Assembly: GCA_900759105.1 (NCBI GenBank)
Contig: CAAETY010000038.1
Span: 1 to 49,234, forward strand
Length of the DNA stretch: 49,234 nucleotides
Source: Peptococcaceae bacterium
GTDB lineage: Bacteria; Bacillota; Peptococcia; Peptococcales; Peptococcaceae
Direction: 5' to 3'
Part shown: positions 32,090 through 40,912 of the stretch, in pieces
How the letters are laid out: each line of letters opens with the position of its first letter
Position numbering within the stretch: position 1 is the first letter of the stretch
Position numbers and translations under genes: made by a program
The notes under the pieces: generated by a model
Database searches by the model: none
Told to the model about the DNA's origin: nothing
Seen by the model: the letters and a program-made list of their open reading frames with translations, nothing else

Positions 32090-34885
32090 TTATTTGGGTT
32101 CTTTTTCGGTGAGGGCTTGGTACATGCGCATGAGCATAGCGACACAGGCGGATTCGCTTTTGAACTCGGGGGAGTTTTTGTTGAGGCCGTAGGCGGCTGC
32201 CACGGCTTGGTCGTTGCGCACGTGGGCTTTGCGCAGTTCCGGTGGCATGGTAAGCTCGTCATAAAGATCGGCAAGGCTGGCATCGGGATACAAGGCACGG
32301 GCATCCAAAATGCCTTGGGCTGTCTCCTCGATTTTCGCCTTTTGTGCTTCTGTTGGTGTTGGCCATGGGAAGTTGTTGTAGATAGCAGGAGAGTATCTAA
32401 AATCACTTTTTATTCTACCTGCAAGTAATCGCATCCATGCATTGTGAATATTTGAAGTTAAAATACCAAAATCATACAAAGACGCATCTGGTATGATACT
32501 ACAAGCATCACCAGCAATAACATCCGGCGTCACAAATCCTATTGGAATATATTTTCTGTTTTGAGTTGAATGCCTTGGAAATACAAGATATGTTGATTCG
32601 GGCTGTCGAATTTGACAGAACAAATATGGATAATCTGCCATTTTTTGAATTCTTGTCGCATTACTATTCATTCGAGTTTCCTTGACAATATTCAAACGGT
32701 CTACGATATCAGGTATTTTACGGTAATCAGATGGTGCTGCATTTTGAAACCATAAACAATATCTAGAATACGTACCAACAGAATCATGTAAAAATTCACG
32801 TGCTCCTATAAAAGGCTTAATGTATTTTTTCAAACTAGGATACTGTTGTTCAAGCAATTCTTTTTCCGATTTTTTTAATGTCAATGCTCCTCCATCTGTA
32901 GGTGGACTTCCTGTAGTCATTTTAGGTCGTCCATTTTTAGGCTTGTTTACTCTATTTTCAATCCAAATATCTGCCATTGGATACAGATACGGATTAATAT
33001 GGTCAACATAATCAAGCTTATTGTCATCATATAATAAACGTACATTATTATCGTTTTTTGTAGAGAACCCAATAATAACACAGTGAACAGCAGCTTGGTC
33101 AATTGTCTCGCTATTCCACACAAACGTCTTATGTGCGAATTTAATTACTACTCCTTTTGAAATCATTTTTTTCCAAAATGTCGGTACTGACTCACCTTGA
33201 CAAATCGAGTTTGTAGACACAAAAGCCGTTAAAATTTCCTGCTCAGCTTCAATAATATAATCAAGAGATTTCTTATACCAACAGAGCACATAATCTAATT
33301 TTGTTTCTATTTCACCTTTGCCAAAAATAGAATTCATATCATTCGCTTGCTCTTTTGTTCTCACTGATTGCCCCACAAACGGCGGATTTCCCATAATATA
33401 ATTCAGCTTGTCCTTTGGCACGACGTTTTCCCAGTCCATGCGCAGGGCGTTGCCGGCGGTGATGTTGGCGTAGGATTTGAGTGGGAGGAAGTCGATTTCG
33501 TGGTGGATGATGTCGGTGGTTTCTTTCATCATTTGGCTTTCGGCAATCCAAAGGGCGGTTTTGGCAACGGTGACGGCAAAGTCGTTGATTTCAATGCCGT
33601 AAAATTGACCGATGGACACCTTAATTGGGTTTTTGCTGTCACCGAACAGACTCATTTGGTCGGTGAGGGAACGTAGCACGTCGTTTTCCATGCGGCGCAG
33701 ACTGAGATAGGTTTCGGTGAGGAAGTTCCCACTGCCACAGGCCGGGTCAAGAAAGGTAAGGCTTGCGAGCTTATCTTGGAAGGTGCGAAGCTTGTCTTTG
33801 CGTGTTTTTGTAACAGTGATTTCTTGAATCTCTTTAAGCTCTTCACGTAGCCCGTCCAAAAACAGTGGGTCAATGACCTTGTGAATGTTTTCAATGCTAG
33901 TGTAGTGCATGCCACCTTTGCGGCGTGTTTCCGGGTTCAAGGTGCTTTCAAACACGGCACCGAAGATAGTCGGGCTAATGACAGACCAGTCAAAGTCTTC
34001 GCTGGCTTTGTGCAGGATGAGGTCTACAATGTGTTCATCCAAGCGTGGTATCACGAGGCTTTCGTTGGCAAAAAGGCCGCCGTTGACATAAGGAAACGCC
34101 GCCAGCTCCGGTTCCATGTAAGGGTCACGGTCTTCGGGCTTGGTGTTCAAGACCTGAAAGAGGTCGATTAAGGCACGGCGCACGTCCTTGACGGCGTAGT
34201 TTTTGAGATAGTTGTGGAACATGTTGTGTTCGCCAAAGACACCGGCATCCTCTGCATACAAGCAAAAGACCAAGCGCACGCAAAGGGCGTTAAGGCTTTG
34301 TTGGGTTTCGGGGCTATCCGGATCGTTGTATTGTTTATACAAGGCGTCATAGAGTTCGCCAACAATCTGACCGGCTTGCAAGGATACTTCCATTTCACGC
34401 TTGATTTGCTCGTTTTCCGAGTCTACCAAAAATTGCATGCGATGGTATTCTTTTTCGAGATTTTCCAACAGCAGGATTTCCGGTTCATCGTTTGGGCGAT
34501 TCATGTCGTGGATGTGAAATTCCTTAAAGTTACTCACAATAATCCAACGCGGTTGTTCGTCATATGGCAAATAGCCGGCATAGCGGCGTGCTTGTTGGAA
34601 CGGGGAAAGAAAGCTCCCATCGGATTGTTTTTGTCCTTTTGATAGGTCAATGTCCTTCCCTTTTTGCTCAATGAGTACCTTGGTGGATGGAATATAGCCG
34701 TCAATATAGCTTTGGTGGCCAAGCTGTACGGTTTTTTCAAATTCGATATATTGTGAAGGGTCTGCCACGTCGTAGATATCTTGCAAGAGCGCCATCCAAA
34801 AGCGTTGGGTTTCTTGCTTTTCATCGCCCTTGCCTTGCCATTTTTCGACAAATGCACGGATGGCGGCGCGTTTTTCTGCGGTCAT
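32090..34885 (-). CDS. MmeI-type (type IIL) restriction-modification fusion enzyme
   Basis: 931 residues. A single polypeptide cuts and methylates DNA: N-terminal PD-ExK nuclease with D62 and E73-Q-K75 (IDGY...VLIEQK), a helical linker (about 130-340), an N6-adenine methyltransferase domain with motif I DPACGSGNF (about 380-388) and catalytic motif IV NPPF (about 498), then a target-recognition region. Length and order match MmeI (919 aa). All catalytic residues are present. Bases about 32,390-33,400 (residues about 495-830, after motif IV and the recognition domain) are clearly AT-richer than both flanks. The start is ATG 34885 with AAGGAG 8 nt upstream; the GTG at 34894 overlaps it. No separate methylase or specificity gene is nearby. 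Confidence 0.88.
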   Translation of the reverse strand: MTAEKRAAIRAFVEKWQGKGDEKQETQRFWMALLQDIYDVADPSQYIEFEKTVQLGHQSYIDGYIPSTKVLIEQKGKDIDLSKGQKQSDGSFLSPFQQARRYAGYLPYDEQPRWIIVSNFKEFHIHDMNRPNDEPEILLLENLEKEYHRMQFLVDSENEQIKREMEVSLQAGQIVGELYDALYKQYNDPDSPETQQSLNALCVRLVFCLYAEDAGVFGEHNMFHNYLKNYAVKDVRRALIDLFQVLNTKPEDRDPYMEPELAAFPYVNGGLFANESLVIPRLDEHIVDLILHKASEDFDWSVISPTIFGAVFESTLNPETRRKGGMHYTSIENIHKVIDPLFLDGLREELKEIQEITVTKTRKDKLRTFQDKLASLTFLDPACGSGNFLTETYLSLRRMENDVLRSLTDQMSLFGDSKNPIKVSIGQFYGIEINDFAVTVAKTALWIAESQMMKETTDIIHHEIDFLPLKSYANITAGNALRMDWENVVPKDKLNYIMGNPPFVGQSVRTKEQANDMNSIFGKGEIETKLDYVLCWYKKSLDYIIEAEQEILTAFVSTNSICQGESVPTFWKKMISKGVVIKFAHKTFVWNSETIDQAAVHCVIIGFSTKNDNNVRLLYDDNKLDYVDHINPYLYPMADIWIENRVNKPKNGRPKMTTGSPPTDGGALTLKKSEKELLEQQYPSLKKYIKPFIGAREFLHDSVGTYSRYCLWFQNAAPSDYRKIPDIVDRLNIVKETRMNSNATRIQKMADYPYLFCQIRQPESTYLVFPRHSTQNRKYIPIGFVTPDVIAGDACSIIPDASLYDFGILTSNIHNAWMRLLAGRIKSDFRYSPAIYNNFPWPTPTEAQKAKIEETAQGILDARALYPDASLADLYDELTMPPELRKAHVRNDQAVAAAYGLNKNSPEFKSESACVAMLMRMYQALTEKEPK

Positions 34886-34974
34886 CGTCGTCACTCCTTA
34901 AGGATAGAATCATATTGATTCTATTGTAGCATGATAGGTCGCTGTAATGGGGAGAAAGTCGCAGGACAAGCAAA

Positions 34975-35022
34975 AAACCACCATTCTGCCACGGGTGCTT
35001 TCCGTGGTCGGAATGGTGGTTT
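34975..35022. terminator. bidirectional terminator between the restriction-modification and ABC genes
   Basis: AAACCACCATTC (34975-34986) and GAATGGTGGTTT (35011-35022) with an inner CCACGG/CCGTGG stem. It ends the ABC exporter operon on the minus strand. Confidence 0.85.
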
Positions 35023-35039
35023 TTGTATATCGCCGTGCC

Positions 35040-36980
35040 TTAGTCGAGTTCGAAGGCGCCGGTGTAGAGTTGGTAATAGGTGCCACGTTCAGCCATGAGC
35101 TGTTCGTGGTTGCCGCGTTCGATGATGCGACCGTGATCCATGACCATAACAACGTCGGCGTTTTGGATGGTAGAAAGTCTGTGGGCAATGACAAAGACGG
35201 TGCGCCCTTTCATGAGCTTATCCATCCCATCCTGCACGATGGCTTCGGTGCGGGTGTCGATGGAGGAGGTGGCTTCGTCCAAAATCATGACCGGTGGGTC
35301 GCTGACTGCCGCACGGGCAATGGAGAGCAGCTGGCGTTGACCTTGGGAGAGGCCGGCGCCGTCGCCACTGAGGACTGTGTTGTAGCCGTCCGGCAGCATT
35401 TTGATAAAGCCGTGGGCGTTGGCAAGCTTGGCGGCTTGGATACAGTCTTCGTCTGTTGCTTCGGGGTTGCCGTAGCGGATGTTTTCCATGACGGTGTCGG
35501 TAAAGAGGTTGACGTCTTGGAGGACAATCCCCATGGAGCGGCGCAAATCGTCCTTTTTGATGTGGGTGATGTCGATGCCGTCATAGCGGATGGCACCGTC
35601 ATCAATGTCGTAGAAGCGGTTGATGAGGTTGGTGATGGTGGTTTTCCCGGCACCGGTTGCGCCGACAAAGGCCACTTTTTGCCCCGGTTTGGCGTAGAGG
35701 TTGATGTCGTGGAGGATTTGTTTGTCCGGCTTGTAGCCAAAGTTTACATGCTCCATAACAACATCGCCGCGCATTGGGCGATATTCTGCTTCGCCTTGTG
35801 CGTTCACACGCTTCCATGCCCACAATCCGGTGCGGCTGTCGCTTTCTTCGAGTGCGCCGTCAGCGCCTTCACGGGCATTGACGAGCACTACGTTCCCATC
35901 GTCTACTTCTGCCGGTTCGTCAAGGAGCTCAAATATACGCGCGGCGCCGGCAAGGGCGGTGATGATGGAGTTCATTTGGCTGGATAGTTGGGTGATTGGC
36001 ATGCTAAAGTTACGTGCCAAGGTGAGGAAGCTGGCAATCATGCCGACAGTCATAACGTTCATGCCTGTAAGGGAAAGGTTTGGCGCCGCAGAGGTTGCAA
36101 GTGCCCCCCCAACCAAGGCTACAACGATGAATTGCAAGTAGCCCAAGCCGTTCATGATTGGCATCATAGCGGTGGCGTGGCCGTTTGCAAGGCGAGAGGC
36201 TTCACGCCAAGCCACGTTCTTTTCACCCATATTATTTATGGCTTTGTTTTCGTAGCTAAAGACCTTCACAACCTTGAGGCCGTTAATGATTTCTTCCACA
36301 TAGCCGTCCAAGGCTGCAAGGGTTTGTTGCTGTTGCATAAAGTATGGGCCGCTCTTTTGGGCAATCATGGCCGCTACCTTAATGACAAGGAATACGCCGA
36401 CTACCATCAACAACGTGAGCCATACGCTCAAGGAGAGCATGGCAAAAAATACGGTGATGATGGTAAAAAAGGAGCTTACCGCCGCAGTGAAGGTTTGCAT
36501 CATCATTTGGCGGAGGGTATCCACGTCGTTGGTATACAGGCTCATGATGTCGCCGTATTCGTGGCTGTCGAAATAGCGAATTGGCAGACCCTGCATTTTT
36601 TCAAACATTTCGTTACGCATGCGTTCCATGGTGCGTTGTGCTACCACGGCCATAATCCAGTTGTAGGCGAGGGTGGAAAGCACGCCTGCCCCGAGGAGCA
36701 AGCACATTCTGCCGATGGCAGCCAAAAGTCCGCCAAAGTCCGGATTGCTGACTCCAATCATTGGTGTGATGTAGTCGTCAATCAGAGTGCGCAGAAAGAG
36801 CGAGGAAGCGGCGCTGGCAATGGCACTGATGAGTACCAATACAACAACCACCACAAGGAATGGTTTGTAAGCGCCAAAGTAGTTTAATAATCGTTTTAAG
36901 GTCGTTTTGTCAATGGTTCGTGGGCCGCCACCGCCCATATGTCTGGGGTCGCGACCCGGTCTGCGTCCGTGTCCGCTCAT
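35040..36980 (-). CDS. ABC exporter subunit, catalytically canonical Walker B half
   Basis: 646 residues: Gly/Arg-rich N-terminal tail (about 1-22), six-helix type I exporter membrane domain, then nucleotide-binding domain with Walker A GATGAGKT (about 440-447), signature LSQGQRQ (about 543) and Walker B VMILDEATSSID with the catalytic glutamate. The signature departs from LSGGQ. A 35-residue insertion (about 350-390) precedes the nucleotide domain. It overlaps the partner gene by 4 nt (ATGA). Together they resemble BmrCD/TM287-288 heterodimers that expel drugs or lipids. Confidence 0.92.
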   Translation of the reverse strand: MSGHGRRPGRDPRHMGGGGPRTIDKTTLKRLLNYFGAYKPFLVVVVVLVLISAIASAASSLFLRTLIDDYITPMIGVSNPDFGGLLAAIGRMCLLLGAGVLSTLAYNWIMAVVAQRTMERMRNEMFEKMQGLPIRYFDSHEYGDIMSLYTNDVDTLRQMMMQTFTAAVSSFFTIITVFFAMLSLSVWLTLLMVVGVFLVIKVAAMIAQKSGPYFMQQQQTLAALDGYVEEIINGLKVVKVFSYENKAINNMGEKNVAWREASRLANGHATAMMPIMNGLGYLQFIVVALVGGALATSAAPNLSLTGMNVMTVGMIASFLTLARNFSMPITQLSSQMNSIITALAGAARIFELLDEPAEVDDGNVVLVNAREGADGALEESDSRTGLWAWKRVNAQGEAEYRPMRGDVVMEHVNFGYKPDKQILHDINLYAKPGQKVAFVGATGAGKTTITNLINRFYDIDDGAIRYDGIDITHIKKDDLRRSMGIVLQDVNLFTDTVMENIRYGNPEATDEDCIQAAKLANAHGFIKMLPDGYNTVLSGDGAGLSQGQRQLLSIARAAVSDPPVMILDEATSSIDTRTEAIVQDGMDKLMKGRTVFVIAHRLSTIQNADVVMVMDHGRIIERGNHEQLMAERGTYYQLYTGAFELD

Positions 36981-38728
36981 TCTTCCAAGCCTCCCTTCTG
37001 TTGGGATTCATAGACATCGCGATAGATGTCGCATTGTGCCAAGAGCTGTTCGTGAGTGCCGGTCGCCACCACATGGCCATCGTCCAACACAACGATGAGG
37101 TCGGCATGTGCCAAGGAACTCACACGTTGGGCGATGATAATTTTAGTGGTTGTCGGAATGTATTCCTTGAGCCCGGCTTGAATCATCGCATCGGTTCGGG
37201 TATCGACAGCACTGGTGGAGTCGTCCAAAATGAGAATCTTTGGCTTTTTGAGGAGCGCGCGGGCAATGCACAGTCTTTGCTTTTGCCCACCGCTGACGTT
37301 GCTACCGCCTTGGTCGATGTGGGTATTGTAGCCGTCAGGCAGCTGTTCGATAAATTCATCGGCACAGGCAAGATGGCACACGTGGCGAATTTCTTCATCG
37401 GTGGCGTTTTCGTTGCCCCAACGAAAGTTTTCGGTAATGGTGCCGCTAAAGAGCTCGTTTTTCTGCAGAACCATCGCCACCGCACCACGAAGCGCATCAA
37501 TGTCGTAGTCACGCACGTCAACGCCACCGACCTTTACTGCCCCGCCGGTTACATCGTAAAGGCGCGGAATCAATTGCACCAAGCTGCTTTTTGCAGAGCC
37601 TGTCGCACCCAAGATGCCCACGGTGCTGCCTGTTGGGAAGACGAGGTTAATATCTTCGAGCACCTTGCCGGCGTTTTCTTCGTCCTTATATTGGAAGTCT
37701 GCATGTTCAAAGCGCACCTCACCATCACGCACGGTGGTTACCGGATTTTGTGGGTTGTGAATGGTGGTTTCTTCGTCAAGGATTTCTGCAATACGGCGCG
37801 CAGAGGCGCTGGCAATCAAAATCATGACAAAGACCATGGAGAGCATCATCATGCTCATGAGAATTTGCATGGCATAGGTAAACAATGCTGTGAGTGCACC
37901 GGTGGTGAGCCCGACCGCCGCGTTGTTGCCGCTGGCAACAATGGCCTTGGCACCCAACCAGCTAATGAGCATGATGGCGGCATACATGCTGGTTTGCATG
38001 ATTGGCCCGTTCAATGCCACAATGCATTCAACCTTCACATAAAGCTTGCGGATAATCGCACTCACAAGGTTAAATTTCTTGACCTCATAGCCCTCTTGGT
38101 TGAAGGATTTGACCACGCGAATGCCGCGCACGTCCTCCTGCACCACGTTGTTGAGCTTGTCGTAATTGGTAAACACTTCGTTAAACAACGGATAAGCACA
38201 GTAAATGATAATCCCCAAGCCCACCGCCAAAAACGGTGTAATGGCCAAGAACATCATAGAAATCTCGCGGTTAATGCTAAACGCCGCAATAATGGCAAAA
38301 ATCATCATCATTGGCGCACGCACAGCCATGCGAATAACCATGTTGTAGGAGTTGCGGATGTTGGTAACGTCCGTGGTAAGACGAGTCACAATGGATGCTG
38401 TCGAAAACTTGTCGATATTGGCAAAAGCGTACGTCTGCACGTTTTTGAACATATCATAGCGCAAATTGGCTGAAAAGCCTGCGGAGGCCTTGGCCCCCTC
38501 GTAGGAGGCGGCCACCCCGGTGCACACCTGCAAGCCGGCAAAAATCGCCAACAGCCCGATGTATATCCACACCTGCGTCATGTTGCCCGCTTCGATGCCC
38601 TTGTCAATCAAGGATGCCATCAAAATCGGGATAACGATTTCAAAAAGCGCTTCAATGCCACTGTAGAAAATGGTGACAAACGTGGTTTTCTTGTACGCTC
38701 TCACACTCGAGAGAATCGTTTTGAGCAT
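36977..38728 (-). CDS. ABC exporter subunit, degenerate-site half
   Basis: 583 residues: membrane domain (about 1-320) and nucleotide domain with Walker A GATGSAKS (about 372-379), intact signature VSGGQKQ, and Walker B ILILDDSTSAVD in which the catalytic Glu is Asp. That substitution marks the non-hydrolysing site of heterodimeric exporters; the non-canonical signature on the partner subunit completes the same degenerate site. ATG 38728 behind AGAAAGGAAGGG. Upstream is a 160-nt leader with a possible leader peptide and terminator. Confidence 0.92.
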   Translation of the reverse strand: MLKTILSSVRAYKKTTFVTIFYSGIEALFEIVIPILMASLIDKGIEAGNMTQVWIYIGLLAIFAGLQVCTGVAASYEGAKASAGFSANLRYDMFKNVQTYAFANIDKFSTASIVTRLTTDVTNIRNSYNMVIRMAVRAPMMMIFAIIAAFSINREISMMFLAITPFLAVGLGIIIYCAYPLFNEVFTNYDKLNNVVQEDVRGIRVVKSFNQEGYEVKKFNLVSAIIRKLYVKVECIVALNGPIMQTSMYAAIMLISWLGAKAIVASGNNAAVGLTTGALTALFTYAMQILMSMMMLSMVFVMILIASASARRIAEILDEETTIHNPQNPVTTVRDGEVRFEHADFQYKDEENAGKVLEDINLVFPTGSTVGILGATGSAKSSLVQLIPRLYDVTGGAVKVGGVDVRDYDIDALRGAVAMVLQKNELFSGTITENFRWGNENATDEEIRHVCHLACADEFIEQLPDGYNTHIDQGGSNVSGGQKQRLCIARALLKKPKILILDDSTSAVDTRTDAMIQAGLKEYIPTTTKIIIAQRVSSLAHADLIVVLDDGHVVATGTHEQLLAQCDIYRDVYESQQKGGLEE

Positions 38729-38755
38729 TGGATCCCTTCCTTTCTGTTATTGTCG

Positions 38756-38851
38756 TTAAATTGCTATTTTTTGGGGGCAAAGACAAGAAAAGACCTCTAT
38801 AAAAGAGGTCGTAAATATCAATAATGCCGGGCTTTGCCCCTGCCTATTCAT
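38756..38851 (-). CDS. putative 31-residue leader peptide of the ABC exporter operon
   Basis: ATG 38851 with AAGGTG (38861-38856) six nt upstream opens a 31-codon frame starting MNRQGQSPALLIFTT and ending in TAA at 38756, 27 nt before the exporter ATG. The frame runs through the terminator-like hairpin and both halves of a long-range stem, as expected for ribosome-mediated attenuation (compare bmrB upstream of bmrCD). No homologue is recognised. Confidence 0.5.
   Translation of the reverse strand: MNRQGQSPALLIFTTSFIEVFSCLCPQKIAI
38774..38851 (-). promoter_or_regulatory. attenuator-like leader structure upstream of the ABC exporter
   Basis: Minus strand: TGCCTA-ATGAA-TAGGCA hairpin at the leader start codon; GGGGCAAAG (38842-38834), which can pair with CTTTGCCCC (38782-38774) or fold locally as GGGC-AAA-GCCC; and between them GACCTCT (38810-38804)/AGAGGTC (38798-38792) followed by TTTTCTTG. 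The hairpin may also end acetyltransferase transcripts. Confidence 0.5.
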
Positions 38852-38889
38852 TAGGCACCTTACTATTCTAAAAGAATCGCCTATAGGCG

Positions 38890-39453
38890 TCAACGGCTCA
38901 GCGCCAAAAAATCGCCGTCAGAATTTACAGTTTTGGTAACAGCCGGATTATGCCATTCCGCACGGAAAAAATCCGCCGTTTGGTAATAAAATTGGCACTT
39001 GGCACGGTCACCGGCCGCATAGCATGCAGAACGGCGCGGCACCTCTACCGTTGCGCGCAATTCGCCGCCCAAGCCCTCCAAAGTACGGCGGCTGGGGAGA
39101 TTATCCGGATTGCAGGTGATGATGCATTCCGTCATGCCCAGCTCAGCTGCAAAATGCAATAGCAGGCGTGACGCCTTGGCGGCATAATGATGGCCACGGT
39201 ATGGCACATACACCCGATAGCCGATATGCCCCGCATATTGCAGCTCCTCATGCCAGCCCACACGCAAATCGCAGCGACCAAGCTCCAAGCGCATCTCGTT
39301 GGCGTCCACAATGCTAAAGAAATAGCTCGGCAGCCCCCCAACATACGCCGAGCCCCATTGGTATTGACGCAGCAGCAAACGAATCTCGCCATCACACAAA
39401 TGTGTCGTGCTCTGTGGATGCAGCGGATGCAATAAATTTCTAAAAAATGCCAC
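38890..39453 (-). CDS. GNAT family N-acetyltransferase
   Basis: 187 residues with a GNAT core: FFSIVDANEMRLELG, the acetyl-CoA loop YVPYRGHHYAAKASRLLLHFA, and NPDNLPSRRTLEGLGGEL near the C-terminus, resembling RimJ/RimL-type transferases. Substrate unknown. GTG 39453 is taken as start because GAAGGAGG lies about 10 nt before it; longer frames have no ribosome site. It lies upstream of the ABC operon on the same strand, with a hairpin between. Confidence 0.8.
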   Translation of the reverse strand: MAFFRNLLHPLHPQSTTHLCDGEIRLLLRQYQWGSAYVGGLPSYFFSIVDANEMRLELGRCDLRVGWHEELQYAGHIGYRVYVPYRGHHYAAKASRLLLHFAAELGMTECIITCNPDNLPSRRTLEGLGGELRATVEVPRRSACYAAGDRAKCQFYYQTADFFRAEWHNPAVTKTVNSDGDFLALSR

Positions 39454-39547
39454 GATAATCTCCCCTCCTTCAACGTGCTTCCATTCTACCATAGTGCGCC
39501 CGTCACCGTCACCCTGCCACAAACAGATAAAATAAAAAATGACACCC

Positions 39548-39576
39548 TTGTCACTCCGAACAAGCCATGCTATAAT
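39548..39576 (+). promoter_or_regulatory. promoter of the SCIFF gene
   Basis: TTGTCA (39548-39553), 17-bp spacer, perfect TATAAT (39571-39576); start predicted near 39583, 31 nt before the ATG. Confidence 0.75.
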
Positions 39577-39613
39577 AATTAGGTAAAAAATAATCTTGAA
39601 AGGGGTATGGAAA

Positions 39614-39754
39614 ATGTCCAAACACATTAAAACCATCAGCGCACAAAAGCTTCAAAAAACCTTGAAGACTGGCGGTTGCGGCGAATGCCAAACCTCTTGC
39701 CAATCTGCTTGCAAGACCTCTTGCACAGTCGGCAACCAAGTTTGCAAAAACTAA
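39614..39754 (+). CDS. SCIFF ranthipeptide precursor (six cysteines in forty-five)
   Basis: 46 residues, too short for ordinary gene calling. It begins MSKHIKTISAQKL, and the Cys core (C22, C25, C29, C33, C37, C44) reads GGCGECQTSCQSACKTSC, the near-invariant SCIFF signature. SCIFF peptides are RiPP precursors whose cysteines are cross-linked to nearby residues by thioethers made by a SPASM radical SAM maturase normally encoded next door. Here no maturase or transporter follows: the next gene is a TPR protein on the opposite strand. GAAAGGGG ribosome site, ATG 39614, strong promoter, and a weak hairpin (39776-39802) plus a strong terminator downstream. Confidence 0.95.
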   Translation: MSKHIKTISAQKLQKTLKTGGCGECQTSCQSACKTSCTVGNQVCKN

Positions 39755-39830
39755 GAATTCCCATCCCATAGGATAGACCTGCTGTGGCGCGGGTCTTTTC
39801 TTTATGGCTGATAAACTGACCATCATGCAT

Positions 39831-39865
39831 AAAAAAGCTTGCTCTTTTTCGGAGCAAGCTTTTTT
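39831..39865. terminator. bidirectional terminator between SCIFF and TPR genes
   Basis: AAAAAAGCTTGCTC (39831-39844) and GAGCAAGCTTTTTT (39852-39865), a perfect 14-bp stem. Confidence 0.9.
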
Positions 39866-39889
39866 ATTGGCGTTTTTTTCTATACGATT

Positions 39890-40912
39890 TTAGCCTAGCT
39901 TATCGAGCATGAGCTTGATTTCTTCGCCTTGGGTAAGTTCGTAGGCGATATGAAGGAAGTAGCGTGCGGCGTCATTGTTTTGTTGCATGGCAAACAGCTG
40001 TCCGTATTGGTAGGCTAGGCCGATGATGGTTTCATCGGCGCCGAGTGGGAAATCGTGGATGGCGCTGAGGGCTTCCATGACTTCAATAACCGGGCTGACC
40101 ACGTCACCGGCTTCTGTTGCGATGGTGTCCAGGGCTGCTTGTGCTACCGGGGATTCCTTGTCAAATTCCATGCCGAACAGTATGCAGCCCTTGGCTTCTG
40201 CCCATTGGCCCTGTGCCATAAAGTATTGTCCAACGTTGAGGTAGCATTGCAATAAATCGTCAACATGAAACGCATATTTGAAGGCTTTGCGGGTGGCTTC
40301 CATCATTTGCTCCATGTCGCCTTGGGCGTTTGCGCAAGCAGCGGCGTCAAGGGCAAGCTTGGCGTTGGCCGGGTTGTAGCGCATGGCTTTTTTGAGCATG
40401 TCACCGGCTTTTTCATAGTCCTTGGTTTCCATCAATACATGGGCGTAGCTATGGTAAATATCCGCAAATGGCAACGCAGCTTGGCGCACCTCGCGGCTTG
40501 GTTTTTGACGTGTCATAAAGAGAATCTCTTCGAAAGGCTCGCTAAAGCAATAGTATTCGCTCATTGCATCGTTTTGGAAAAATCCGCGCGCTTCGACATC
40601 GTCGGCTTTGGCAGCCAATGCTTCAAGCACGGTCTTGGCTTGTTCATAGTCGCCTTCTTGCAGGAGATGGCGTGCCTGTTCAAGGTCATCCGCCATGGGG
40701 CGAAGCGCCTCGTTCAGCAGCCGGTCAAAGGCGGCTTGGCGTTCGCTTTCGGGCATGCGTTCGCTAATCATGCGACTGCACATGCGTGTGATATCTGCAC
40801 TTTGCGGATGGTCGCTGTAGGCTTTGATTTGCGCGTTTAGGTAATCAATATCCGTGGCGCTGTCACCACTCAGGCCTTGAGTAATTTGTTGGAAAATCTC
40901 ATCGAGGGTCAT
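39890..40912 (-). CDS. tetratricopeptide repeat protein (paralogue A)
   Basis: 340 residues, soluble, helical and acidic. TPR-like repeats are seen about 75-105 (LLQEGDYEQAKTVLEALA), 150-205 (DYEKAGDMLKKAMRYNPANAKL) and 225-260. An unusual conserved segment EYYCFSEPFEEILF lies around residues 120-133. No catalytic domain or signal peptide is present, so it is probably a scaffold. It is clearly paralogous, over its whole length, to the protein at 45633-46658. ATG 40912 behind TAGGAGC. It is convergent with the SCIFF gene. Function unknown. Confidence 0.75.
   Translation of the reverse strand: MTLDEIFQQITQGLSGDSATDIDYLNAQIKAYSDHPQSADITRMCSRMISERMPESERQAAFDRLLNEALRPMADDLEQARHLLQEGDYEQAKTVLEALAAKADDVEARGFFQNDAMSEYYCFSEPFEEILFMTRQKPSREVRQAALPFADIYHSYAHVLMETKDYEKAGDMLKKAMRYNPANAKLALDAAACANAQGDMEQMMEATRKAFKYAFHVDDLLQCYLNVGQYFMAQGQWAEAKGCILFGMEFDKESPVAQAALDTIATEAGDVVSPVIEVMEALSAIHDFPLGADETIIGLAYQYGQLFAMQQNNDAARYFLHIAYELTQGEEIKLMLDKLG

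Noticed and set aside
34947..38473. Long open frames on the plus strand (346, 299 and 537 codons) opposite the ABC exporter genes
   Set aside because: They are antisense shadows: the minus-strand frames carry complete Walker and signature motifs, while these translate to low-complexity Gly/Val/His-rich sequence without ribosome sites.
38774..38851. A known riboswitch class (guanidine, c-di-GMP, ZTP) upstream of the ABC exporter
   Set aside because: The stems do not contain the conserved core of any class I can recall; a leader-peptide attenuator explains the layout better.
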